From Pseudomonas sp. A-RE-19 (lineage in GTDB: Bacteria; Pseudomonadota; Gammaproteobacteria; Pseudomonadales; Pseudomonadaceae): a DNA stretch of 64,000 nt. The translations under genes and the position numbers were made by a program. Below the pieces are notes generated by a model that saw nothing but the letters and a program-made list of their open reading frames with translations, made no database searches and was not told the DNA's origin. How positions within the stretch are numbered: the stretch's first letter is position 1; each line of letters opens with the position of its first letter. The DNA lies in assembly GCF_019956555.1 (NCBI RefSeq), contig NZ_JAHBDQ010000025.1, forward strand, positions 1 to 64,000, read 5' to 3'. Below, one piece after another: positions 8,317 through 15,936 of this stretch.

Positions 8317-9905
8317 ACCGCGCCCTCGCCGCCCCCGCACAGCCGTTCAACGCCGCCAACATGGCGACGGCGACCAAGGTGTTCGCCTTCGCCACCATGT
8401 GCATCGGCATGTTCATTGCGCTGCTGGATATCCAGATCGTCTCGGCGTCGCTGCGTGACATCGGCGGCGGGCTCTCGGCCGGCACCGACGAAACCGCCTG
8501 GGTGCAGACCAGTTACCTGATCGCCGAAATCATCGTGATTCCGCTGTCGGGCTGGCTGTCCCGGGTGTTCTCGACCCGTTGGCTGTTTTGCGCTTCGGCG
8601 GTGGGCTTCACTTTAGCCAGCCTGCTCTGCGGCGCGGCCTGGAACATCCAGAGCATGATCGCCTTCCGCGCCCTGCAAGGGTTTCTCGGTGGTTCGATGA
8701 TTCCGTTGGTGTTTACCACGGCGTTCTTTTTCTTCACCGGCAAACAACGGGTAATCGCCGCCGCGACCATTGGTGCCGTGGCCTCGCTGGCGCCGACGCT
8801 GGGGCCGGTAATCGGTGGCTGGATCACCGACATTTCGTCCTGGCACTGGCTGTTCTACATCAACCTGGTGCCGGGCATTTTCGTTGCGGTGGCGGTGCCG
8901 ATGCTGGTGAAAATCGACCAGCCGGAATTGTCGCTGCTCAAGGGTGCCGACTACCTGAGCATGCTGTTCCTGGCAGTGTTTCTCGGTTGCCTGGAATACA
9001 CCCTCGAAGAAGGCCCACGCTGGAACTGGTTCAGCGACAGCACGATTCTGACCACCGCCTGGATCAGTGGCCTGGCTGGATTAGCCTTCATTGGTCGCAC
9101 CCTGTACGTGGCCAACCCGATCGTCGATTTGCGCGCCTTGAAAGACCGCAACTTCGCCCTCGGCTGTTTCTTTTCGTTCGTCACGGGGATCGGCCTGTTC
9201 GCGACGATTTACCTCACGCCATTGTTTCTCGGCCGCGTGCGCGGTTACAGCGCGCTGGACATTGGCCTCGCGGTTTTTTCCACCGGGGTGTTCCAGATTC
9301 TGGCAATTCCTCTGTACGCCTTTTTGGCCAACCGCGTCGACCTGCGCTGGATCATGATGACCGGCCTTGGGCTGTTCGCCTTGTCGATGTGGGATTTCAG
9401 CCCGATCACCCACGACTGGGGGGCCAAAGAATTGATGTTGCCGCAAGCCTTGCGCGGGATTGCTCAACAACTGGCGGTTCCGCCAGCGGTGACCCTGACC
9501 CTCGGCGGGTTGGCACCGGCACGGCTCAAACATGCGTCGGGGTTGTTCAACCTGATGCGTAACCTCGGCGGCGCGATGGGTATCGCTGCGTGCGCCACGA
9601 TCCTCAATGACCGCACCAACCTGCACTTCACCCGGTTGGCGGAGAACCTCAACAGCACCAACGAAGCGCTGAATCAGTGGTTGTCCCAGGTCGGCCATAA
9701 CTTCGCCGCCCTCGGCCAGAGCGGCGACATCGGCGTCACCGCCAGCCTGCATCAGCTGTGGCTGCTGACCTACCGCGAAGCGCAGACGCAAACCTACGGC
9801 GACGCGTTCCTGATGATCATGGTCTGCTTCATCCTCGCCACGGCGATGGTGCCCTTGATGCGCAAGGTACAACCACCGGCCGCGCCGAGTGCCGATGCTC
9901 ATTGA
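8313..9905 (+). CDS. DHA2-family MFS drug exporter (EmrB-like)
   Basis: The 530-residue protein with about 14 predicted transmembrane segments is the proton-driven inner-membrane pump partner of the adjacent adaptor. Visible features are MFIALLDIQIVSASL in helix 1 (the LD.Q.V motif of this family), the AEIIVIPLSGWLSRVF stretch in helix 2, and RALQGFLGGSMIPL followed by LAPTLGPVIGGWI (motif C) in helix 5. The 4-nt overlap with the upstream gene makes a two-gene operon. Such pairs export hydrophobic toxic compounds; the specific substrates cannot be predicted. It converges with the AhpD-like gene with only 9 nt between the stop codons. Confidence 0.92.
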   Translation: MNRALAAPAQPFNAANMATATKVFAFATMCIGMFIALLDIQIVSASLRDIGGGLSAGTDETAWVQTSYLIAEIIVIPLSGWLSRVFSTRWLFCASAVGFTLASLLCGAAWNIQSMIAFRALQGFLGGSMIPLVFTTAFFFFTGKQRVIAAATIGAVASLAPTLGPVIGGWITDISSWHWLFYINLVPGIFVAVAVPMLVKIDQPELSLLKGADYLSMLFLAVFLGCLEYTLEEGPRWNWFSDSTILTTAWISGLAGLAFIGRTLYVANPIVDLRALKDRNFALGCFFSFVTGIGLFATIYLTPLFLGRVRGYSALDIGLAVFSTGVFQILAIPLYAFLANRVDLRWIMMTGLGLFALSMWDFSPITHDWGAKELMLPQALRGIAQQLAVPPAVTLTLGGLAPARLKHASGLFNLMRNLGGAMGIAACATILNDRTNLHFTRLAENLNSTNEALNQWLSQVGHNFAALGQSGDIGVTASLHQLWLLTYREAQTQTYGDAFLMIMVCFILATAMVPLMRKVQPPAAPSADAH

Positions 9906-9914
9906 GCCCGACGC

Positions 9915-10355
9915 TTACTCCTGAGGCATTTTGCGGAAACCCACGGCCAGGCGGTTCCAGCTGTTGATGGTGGAAATCGCCACGGTCAGGTCGACCATTT
10001 CCTTGGGGCTGAACTCGGCGCTGAGCAGCGCATAGTCTTCGTCCGGGGCGTGGGTCAGGCTCAGTTGCGTCAGGGACTCGGTCCAGGCCAGCGCGGCGCG
10101 CTCACGATCAGTGAAGAACGGCGCCTCGCGCCAGGCCGTCACGGCGAACAGTCGACGTGGCGTTTCCCCGCCCTTGATGGCATCGGCAGTGTGCATGTCG
10201 ATGCAAAACGCGCAGCCGTTGATCTGCGACGCGCGCAGCTTGACCAGTTCAATCAACGACTTTTCCAGCGGCAGCTTCGAAACGGCGGCTTCCAGGGCCA
10301 TCATGGCTTTGAGACCGTCCGGGGAAGCGGTGTAGAAATCGATACGAGGTTGCAT
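9915..10355 (-). CDS. Carboxymuconolactone decarboxylase / AhpD-like protein
   Basis: The 146-residue all-helical protein carries the AhpD core EKSLIELVKLRASQINGCAFC followed by IDMHTADA. This is the CxxC...H redox triad of alkylhydroperoxidase-D-like proteins. Members typically act as thiol-dependent peroxide or disulfide reductants. The C-terminal part (FSPKEMVDLTVAISTINSWNR) is also typical. The start chosen is ATG 10355, preceded by GGAG; a TTG four codons upstream is possible but would overlap that Shine-Dalgarno sequence. It appears monocistronic. Confidence 0.88.
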   Translation of the reverse strand: MQPRIDFYTASPDGLKAMMALEAAVSKLPLEKSLIELVKLRASQINGCAFCIDMHTADAIKGGETPRRLFAVTAWREAPFFTDRERAALAWTESLTQLSLTHAPDEDYALLSAEFSPKEMVDLTVAISTINSWNRLAVGFRKMPQE

Positions 10356-10482
10356 GGTGAGCTCCAATCACAGGTGGGGTTGGCGCTACGTTAATGCGGA
10401 CCTTAGGTTGAACAAATAGCCAATTATTGGGAAGTTGAGGATGCCAATGGACCACAAGATTTTCAGTGACTGTGCCGACGCT

Positions 10483-10575
10483 TTCGCGAGCAGGCTCGCT
10501 CCCACATGGGCTTTGTGTCAGACATCAGTTGTATAAGCACCAAAGATCAAATGTGGGAGCGAGCCTGCTCGCGAA
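10483..10575. repeat. REPIN
   Basis: Inverted pair of REP units (TTCGCGAGCAGGCTCGCTCC and complement) between the AhpD-like gene and the mechanosensitive channel gene. The intervening 50 nt show no gene. Confidence 0.9.
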
Positions 10576-10596
10576 GGGCCGGAACAGGCAAACACA

Positions 10597-12042
10597 TCAG
10601 CCGCTACGCTTGCGCAACCACTGCAAAAACCCTTTCTTCTCCACCACCTTGGGCGTTTCCTGAATCAGCGTCTGAGCCTTGTTCAAGCGGAAATCCAGCA
10701 ACGCCTTCATCGCTTCGCCGATGTCATGCCGCGCATCCAGGCACGGCTGGAGGTATTCCCTCTCGATCCGATACAAATTGCAGACCGTCTTGGCGCTAAA
10801 GTCCGCCGGCATCGCCATATCGGACAAAATCCCGCCCTCGCCGATCACCTCTCCCGGCCCCATGCGCCCGGTTTCGAACTTGACCCCGCCACGACTCAGC
10901 TCCACCGACACGACGCCGGATTCGATGATGAACAAATGATCGCTGACCTCCCCCGCCGGCAGGATCATTTCACCGGGGCGGAAAGTTTGCAGTGTCATGT
11001 TCTGGCTGAAGGTTTCTTTTTCTTCCTGACGCAGGGTCGAGAAAATGTTCGAGGCGTCCAGCAATGCCCGTGGCCGCGACAGGTTGGCAGGTGCATTCGG
11101 TTCGACGTTCGACAACAGGCTGACACCGCTGGCCTGCAAGTGCCGGAACGCCAGGTCGAACAGCAGATTGCGGACCATGCGTTTCTGGTCCATCGAGACG
11201 ACGAAACCACTGATTTCGTATTCCACGCCCGTGGCGCTGGAGCCTTTCAACGCTACACACGGCGCCGGCTTATTCAACAGATAGCGGCATCCTTGCATCG
11301 CCCGTTCCAGCGCGTCGATCACCGTTTGCGGACGTGCGTGCGGGCTCAGTTGCAAGCTGATGGAGACGCCGAAAATGTCACTGGGCCGGCTGAAGTTGAT
11401 GATCTTGGCCTTGGCTGCCAGGGAGTTGGGGATTACCGCCATGCTGCCCTGGGCCGTTTGCAGGCGCGTCGCGCGCCAGTCGATGTCGATGACCCGGCCT
11501 TCGGTGCCGTCGATGGAGATCCAGTCATCCAGTTGATAGGGTTTGGTGGTGTTGAGGACGATCCCGGAAAAAACGTCGCTGAGGGTACTTTGCAAGGCCA
11601 GGCCGACGATGATCGCCAACGCGCCGGACGTTGCCAGCACGCCCTTGACCGGCAGATCGAGTACGTACGCGAGGGCGGCGATAATCGCGATCAGGAAGAT
11701 CACCGCGCCAAGCAAATCCTGCAGCAAGCGCCCGGTGTGCCCGACCCGTTGCATCATCACCGCACCGATCAGCACCGTCAGAGTGCGCGCACCAAACAGC
11801 CACCAGCCGATCTGCAAACCGGTGGCTGCCAGGTGCAGCGGGACGTTGTCGACCCAGGGCGCCGTCTCCATGGGGTTCATGCCTTCGTTGAACAGCAGCA
11901 TGCTGAACAGCGCGAAAATCACCACCCGCACCGCCAGTTTCCAGTTGCTGCCGCTGGCCGCGATCAAACGCCACAATCCCAGATCGATCAGGATAAGAAT
12001 CAATGCGCTGATCAATGGGTGTTCGGTGAGCAGTGACAGCAT
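10597..12042 (-). CDS. MscS-type channel with C-terminal cyclic-nucleotide-binding domain
   Basis: The 481-residue inner-membrane protein has four or five hydrophobic helices in residues 1-170. An MscS pore and beta domain follow: GVLATSGALAIIVGLALQSTL, then DVFSGIVLNTTKPYQLDDWISI and a TRLQTAQGSMAVIPNSL motif. The C-terminal part (about 340-455) has a cNMP-binding fold with FRPGEMILPAGEVSDHLFII and GPGEVIGEGGILSDM. This is the bacterial cyclic-nucleotide-gated (bCNG) arrangement, where ligand binding is thought to gate or modulate an MscS-like pore. The phosphate-binding loop lacks the usual FGE..LL..PR.A pattern in full, so ligand binding is uncertain. Confidence 0.9.
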   Translation of the reverse strand: MLSLLTEHPLISALILILIDLGLWRLIAASGSNWKLAVRVVIFALFSMLLFNEGMNPMETAPWVDNVPLHLAATGLQIGWWLFGARTLTVLIGAVMMQRVGHTGRLLQDLLGAVIFLIAIIAALAYVLDLPVKGVLATSGALAIIVGLALQSTLSDVFSGIVLNTTKPYQLDDWISIDGTEGRVIDIDWRATRLQTAQGSMAVIPNSLAAKAKIINFSRPSDIFGVSISLQLSPHARPQTVIDALERAMQGCRYLLNKPAPCVALKGSSATGVEYEISGFVVSMDQKRMVRNLLFDLAFRHLQASGVSLLSNVEPNAPANLSRPRALLDASNIFSTLRQEEKETFSQNMTLQTFRPGEMILPAGEVSDHLFIIESGVVSVELSRGGVKFETGRMGPGEVIGEGGILSDMAMPADFSAKTVCNLYRIEREYLQPCLDARHDIGEAMKALLDFRLNKAQTLIQETPKVVEKKGFLQWLRKRSG

Positions 12043-12133
12043 CGAGCGACTCCAGCAAGGGCCAATGGCGCAAAGATCTCACAGATTGCAGGAGCTGGCG
12101 AAGCCTGCGATCTGCAAAACACCACAAAACAAA

Positions 12134-12222
12134 TGTGGGAGCGGGCTTGCTCGCGAAGGCTGCTTCACATTCAACAATAATGTTGACTGTTACACCGCTT
12201 TCGCGAGCAAGCCCGCTCCCAC
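12134..12222. repeat. REPIN, GCGGGCTTGC variant
   Basis: Inverted pair of a related REP unit (GTGGGAGCGGGCTTGCTCGC and complement), differing in the core from most other copies in the window. It lies between the channel gene and the YcaC-type gene. Confidence 0.9.
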
Positions 12223-12242
12223 ATTAGATAGGTGTTATCGGG

Positions 12243-12869
12243 TTACTTGCTGTTAGTCAGGGTGTTGTAGCTGGTCATCAGGTTGCGGTAGTCCGGAATG
12301 TGGTTGGAGAACAGGGTCGCCAGACCTTCCACATCGTTGCGCCAGTCACGATGCAGTTCACAGGCCAGGCCGAACCAGGTCATCAGCTGGGCACCGGAGG
12401 ACGACATGCGATCCCACGCCGATTGACGGGTCAATTCGTTGAACGTGCCGGAGGCGTCGGTCACCACGAACACCTCAAAGCCTTCGGCCAGGGCCGACAG
12501 CGCCGGGAACGCCACACAAACCTCAGTCACTACACCGGCGATGATCAGTTGTTTCTTGCCGGTGGCCTTGATCGCCTTGACGAAGTCTTCGTTGTCCCAG
12601 GCATTGATCTGACCAGGGCGAGCGATGTACGGCGCATCCGGGAACAACGCCTTGAGTTCCGGCATCAACGGGCCGTTAGGGCCGGTTTCGAAACTGGTGG
12701 TCAGAATCGTTGGCAGCTTGAAGTATTTGGCCAGGTCGGCCAGGGCCAGCACGTTGTTCTTGAAACGGTCCGGATCGATGTCGCGCACCAGAGAAAGCAG
12801 ACCCGCCTGGTGATCGACCAGCAGAACGGCGGCGTTATCCTTGTCGAGACGTTTGTAGGAAGTAGTCAT
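12243..12869 (-). CDS. ycaC: Isochorismatase-family cysteine hydrolase, YcaC type
   Basis: The 208-residue protein matches YcaC in length and pattern. It has AVLLVDHQAGLLSLV with the catalytic Asp near residue 19, a Lys in the GKKQLIIAG segment, and GVVTEVCVAFPALSA with the nucleophilic Cys. The long C-terminal tail (HRDWRNDVEGLATLFSNHIPDY) is also shared. YcaC proteins form octamers; their natural substrate is not settled. The start ATG 12869 is preceded by GAGGATTACCCC. It lies downstream of and parallel to the pirin gene, 127 nt apart, so co-transcription is possible but not shown. Confidence 0.88.
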   Translation of the reverse strand: MTTSYKRLDKDNAAVLLVDHQAGLLSLVRDIDPDRFKNNVLALADLAKYFKLPTILTTSFETGPNGPLMPELKALFPDAPYIARPGQINAWDNEDFVKAIKATGKKQLIIAGVVTEVCVAFPALSALAEGFEVFVVTDASGTFNELTRQSAWDRMSSSGAQLMTWFGLACELHRDWRNDVEGLATLFSNHIPDYRNLMTSYNTLTNSK

Positions 12870-12996
12870 GGGGTAATCCTCGCTTTTTATCGATGCCGAA
12901 CGGGCCGGCGTAAGTGAACTCTGTTTTTTCGTTTAAACGCGGCCAGGCAAGCGCATTAGCCAATGCCCGGCACGCCACAGCGCTACAACAATGATT

Positions 12997-13863
12997 TCAA
13001 TCACTCATCCGGCCGAAGCGGCCCGACTGGAAGTCGGTAAAGGCCTGATGGATTTCCTGCTCGCTGTTCATCACGAACGGGCCGTGGCCAACGATGGGTT
13101 CGTCGATTGGCTCGCCGCTGAGCAGCAACACCACGGCGTCGTTATTGGCCTCCAGGCTGAGCTGATCACCGTTGCGTTCGAACAACGCCAACTGCCCTTC
13201 ACGCACCAGTTCCTTTTGATTGACCTGAACCGTGCCACGCAGCACTACCAGCGCCGTGTTGCGCCCATCGTGCAGGTCCAGGGTCAGCAACTTGCCGGCA
13301 TTCAAGCGAATGTCCCACACGTCGATCGGCGTGAAGGTGTGCGCCGGGCCTTTACGGCCGTCGAACTCACCAGCGATCAGGCGCAAGCTGCCAGTGTTGT
13401 TCTTGAGCGGGATGCTCGGGATGTCACCGTCGAGAATCGTCTGGTAACCGGGGTCGGCCATCTTGTCCCTGGCGGGCAGGTTGACCCACAGCTGAACCAT
13501 TTCCAGCGTGCCGCCGGTTTTGGCGAAACCTTCAGAGTGGAACTCTTCATGGAGAATCCCTGAGGCCGCGGTCATCCATTGCACGTCGCCGGGGCCGATT
13601 TTGCCGCCGCTGCCGGTGGAGTCACGGTGTTCCACTTCGCCCTTGTAAACGATAGTCACGGTTTCGAAACCACGGTGCGGGTGCTGACCAACGCCACGAC
13701 GTTCAGTGGTCGGGGTGAATTCGGCTGGACCGGCGTGATCCAGCAGCAGAAACGGGCTGATGTGTTTGCCCAGGTTGTCGTAGGAAAACAGCGTGCGAAC
13801 CGGAAAACCATCGCCGACCCAATGGGTTCGTGGGCTGGTGTAGATACCGATGATGTTTTTCAT
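12997..13863 (-). CDS. Pirin-family protein
   Basis: The 288-residue bicupin is of the YhhW/pirin kind. The N-terminal cupin holds the metal-binding motif HPHRGFETVTIVYKGEVEHRDS and, further on, SGILHEEFHSE. The C-terminal domain ends in FVMNSEQEIHQAFTDFQSGRFG, a standard pirin tail. Members can act as quercetin dioxygenase-like enzymes or bind regulators. The start is ATG 13863, directly after TTGGAGGAAAAG; the TTG in that stretch is an unlikely start because it lies within the Shine-Dalgarno sequence. It is divergent from a LysR regulator 105 nt away, the usual arrangement for a LysR target. Confidence 0.92.
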   Translation of the reverse strand: MKNIIGIYTSPRTHWVGDGFPVRTLFSYDNLGKHISPFLLLDHAGPAEFTPTTERRGVGQHPHRGFETVTIVYKGEVEHRDSTGSGGKIGPGDVQWMTAASGILHEEFHSEGFAKTGGTLEMVQLWVNLPARDKMADPGYQTILDGDIPSIPLKNNTGSLRLIAGEFDGRKGPAHTFTPIDVWDIRLNAGKLLTLDLHDGRNTALVVLRGTVQVNQKELVREGQLALFERNGDQLSLEANNDAVVLLLSGEPIDEPIVGHGPFVMNSEQEIHQAFTDFQSGRFGRMSD

Positions 13864-13950
13864 CTTTTCCTCCAAATCTGTGGTGTGACGCGATGGACAA
13901 AGCTTAAAACCGACGCCTTTGGTGCGCTAGACTGCAAAAATCAGCCTTAG

Positions 13951-13968
13951 CGTTCTATTTGGAGAACG
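13951..13968. promoter_or_regulatory. Palindrome covering the LysR gene ribosome-binding site
   Basis: CGTTCT (13951-13956) and AGAACG (13963-13968) form a perfect inverted repeat around 6 nt. It ends immediately before the LysR ATG and contains its GGAG Shine-Dalgarno sequence. It could be a protein-binding site for autoregulation, or a small mRNA hairpin that masks translation initiation. Confidence 0.45.
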
Positions 13969-14877
13969 ATGGTGGAAGACCTCAACACCCTGTACTACTT
14001 CACTCAGGTGGTGGAACACCGCGGTTTCGCCCCGGCTGGCCGCGCGCTCGACATGCCCAAATCCAAGCTCAGCCGACGCATCGCCGAGCTCGAAGAACGC
14101 CTCGGTGTGCGGCTGCTGCACCGCACCAGCCGGCATTGCTCGTTGACCGAAATCGGCCAGGCTTATTACCAGCGTTGCCTGGCCATGCGCGTGGAGGCCG
14201 AAAGCGCCGCCGAACTGATCGAACGCAACCGCTCCGAACCACAAGGCCTGGTGCGTATCAGTTGCCCCACGGCGCTGCTGAACACCTGGGTCGGGCCGAT
14301 GCTGACCCGCTACATGCTCAAATACCCGTTGGTGGAGTTGTTTATCGAGAGCACCAACCGCCGGGTCGATCTGATCCACGAAGGGTTCGATATCGCTCTG
14401 CGAGTGCGCTTTCCACCGCTGGAAAACACCGACATGGTGATGAAAGTGCTGGGTAATAGCACTCAGTGCCTGGTAGGGAGTCCGGCGTTTTTGCAGCGCT
14501 TGTCGTCACCGGCCACGCCGGCGGATCTCAGCGGTCTGCCGAGCGTGCATTGGGGTGGCGCGCAGCGTGAATATCAGTGGGAATTGTTCGGTGCCGATGG
14601 CGCCAGCGCGCTGATTCGTCATACACCGCGGATGGTCACCGACGACTTGCTGGCCTTGCGTCACGCGGTGCTCGCCGGCATCGGCATCGCCCACCTGCCT
14701 GGTGTGGTGGTGCGTGATGACATTGCCGCCGGGCGACTGGTGGAGCTGGTGCCAGGCTGGACACCCAAGTGCGGGATCGTGCACGCGATCTTTCCTTCGC
14801 GACGCGGATTGTTGCCGTCGGTGCGGACGTTGATTGACTTTCTGGGCGAGGAGTTCAGCCATAGCGATATTGCTTAG
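13969..14877 (+). CDS. LysR-family transcriptional regulator
   Basis: The 302-residue protein has an N-terminal winged helix-turn-helix (about residues 3-62: DLNTLYYFTQVVEHRGFAPA, then MPKSKLSRRIAELEERLGVRLLHR). A linker helix and a LysR substrate-binding domain with FDIALRVR and GIGIAHLPG motifs follow. The HTH sequence with PKSKLSRR is typical of the CrgA/AaeR-like subgroup that often controls divergent pirin or quercetinase genes. The likely target is the divergent pirin gene. The effector is unknown. Confidence 0.92.
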   Translation: MVEDLNTLYYFTQVVEHRGFAPAGRALDMPKSKLSRRIAELEERLGVRLLHRTSRHCSLTEIGQAYYQRCLAMRVEAESAAELIERNRSEPQGLVRISCPTALLNTWVGPMLTRYMLKYPLVELFIESTNRRVDLIHEGFDIALRVRFPPLENTDMVMKVLGNSTQCLVGSPAFLQRLSSPATPADLSGLPSVHWGGAQREYQWELFGADGASALIRHTPRMVTDDLLALRHAVLAGIGIAHLPGVVVRDDIAAGRLVELVPGWTPKCGIVHAIFPSRRGLLPSVRTLIDFLGEEFSHSDIA

Positions 14878-14904
14878 GCGGGTTAAAACCCGACACCGAG
14901 TCGT

Positions 14905-14986
14905 GGCTATCGCGAGCAGGCTCGCTCCCACAGGAGATCTGTGGTGTACGCAGATCCAGTGTGGGAGCGAGCCTGCTCGCGATAGC
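14905..14986. repeat. REPIN
   Basis: Inverted pair of REP units of the common GTGGGAGCGAGCCTGCTCGC type between the LysR gene and dkgB. Confidence 0.9.
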
Positions 14987-15014
14987 GTCATATCAGGCCC
15001 CTCAATACCCCTGA

Positions 15015-15036
15015 CAAGTCACTCATTCATGACTTG
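15015..15036. promoter_or_regulatory. Inverted repeat upstream of dkgB
   Basis: CAAGTCA (15015-15021) and TGACTTG (15030-15036) form a 7-bp inverted repeat with an 8-nt spacer, about 95 nt upstream of the dkgB start. It is operator-like, with no known matching regulator. Confidence 0.3.
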
Positions 15037-15129
15037 CAGTAAACAGTGCTTTGCCCAACCAGCGGTTTTTCTCAAGGGTGCAGCCGGGGATACTCCTGCC
15101 CATTCTTACTGCAACCTCTGGAGTCATTG

Positions 15130-15933
15130 ATGTCTATCCCCGCATTCGGTCTTGGTACCTTTCGCCTGCAAGGCCAGGTGGTCATCGATTCGGTGAGCAC
15201 CGGTCTTGAGCTGGGTTACCGGGTGATCGACACCGCGCAAATCTACGAAAACGAAGCCGAGGTCGGCCACGCCATCGCGGCCAGCGGCATTGCCCGTGAC
15301 GAGCTGTTCATCACCAGCAAAATCTGGGTCGCCAACTTTGCCAAAGACCGTTTGATCGACAGCCTCAAAGAAAGTCTGAATAAACTGCAAACCGATTACC
15401 TGGACCTGACGCTGATCCACTGGCCGTCGCCGGAAGATCAGGTACCGGTCGAAGAATTCATGGGGGCGCTGCTCGAAGCCAAAAGACAAGGCCTGACCCG
15501 GCAGATCGGCGTGTCCAACTTCACCGTCGAGCTGATGCAACAGGCCATTGCCGCCGTCGGTGCCGAGAACATCGCCACCAACCAGATCGAGCTGCACCCG
15601 TACCTGCAAAACCGCAAGGTCGTCGAGTTCGCTCAAAGCCAAGGCATCCAGATCACCTCTTACATGACCCTGGCCTACGGCGAAGTGTTGAAGGACCCGG
15701 TCGTCCAGCACATCGCCGATCGTCTTCAGGCGACACCGGCCCAGGTCACGCTGGCCTGGGCCATGCAGCTGGGGTACGCGGTGATCCCTTCCTCCACCAA
15801 GCGCGCCAACCTGCAAAGTAATTTGCAAGCCTGCGCCCTGACCCTGAGCGACGCCGACATGGCGCTGATCGCAGGTCTGGATCGCGGCCAGCGGCTAACC
15901 AGCCCCAAGGGCATTGCGCCACAGTGGGATTGA
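15130..15933 (+). CDS. dkgB: 2,5-diketo-D-gluconate reductase B (aldo/keto reductase)
   Basis: The 267-residue NADPH-dependent aldo/keto reductase equals E. coli DkgB in length. The AKR catalytic tetrad is visible: Asp in YRVIDTAQIYENE (also holding the Tyr), Lys in ITSKIW, and His in LTLIHWPSP. The cofactor-binding part includes GYAVIPSSTKRANLQSN. DkgB reduces 2,5-diketogluconate and small aldehydes such as methylglyoxal in the cytoplasm. The start ATG 15130 is preceded by TGGAG; the longer frame from 15046 adds a non-homologous leader. It converges with the sensor kinase gene, 3 nt apart. Confidence 0.93.
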   Translation: MSIPAFGLGTFRLQGQVVIDSVSTGLELGYRVIDTAQIYENEAEVGHAIAASGIARDELFITSKIWVANFAKDRLIDSLKESLNKLQTDYLDLTLIHWPSPEDQVPVEEFMGALLEAKRQGLTRQIGVSNFTVELMQQAIAAVGAENIATNQIELHPYLQNRKVVEFAQSQGIQITSYMTLAYGEVLKDPVVQHIADRLQATPAQVTLAWAMQLGYAVIPSSTKRANLQSNLQACALTLSDADMALIAGLDRGQRLTSPKGIAPQWD

Positions 15934-15936
15934 GTC

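Noticed and set aside
15934..15936. Missing terminator between convergent dkgB and kinase genes
   Set aside because: The genes are separated by 3 nt. Overlapping 3' ends are common in compact genomes and no hairpin is needed to explain it.
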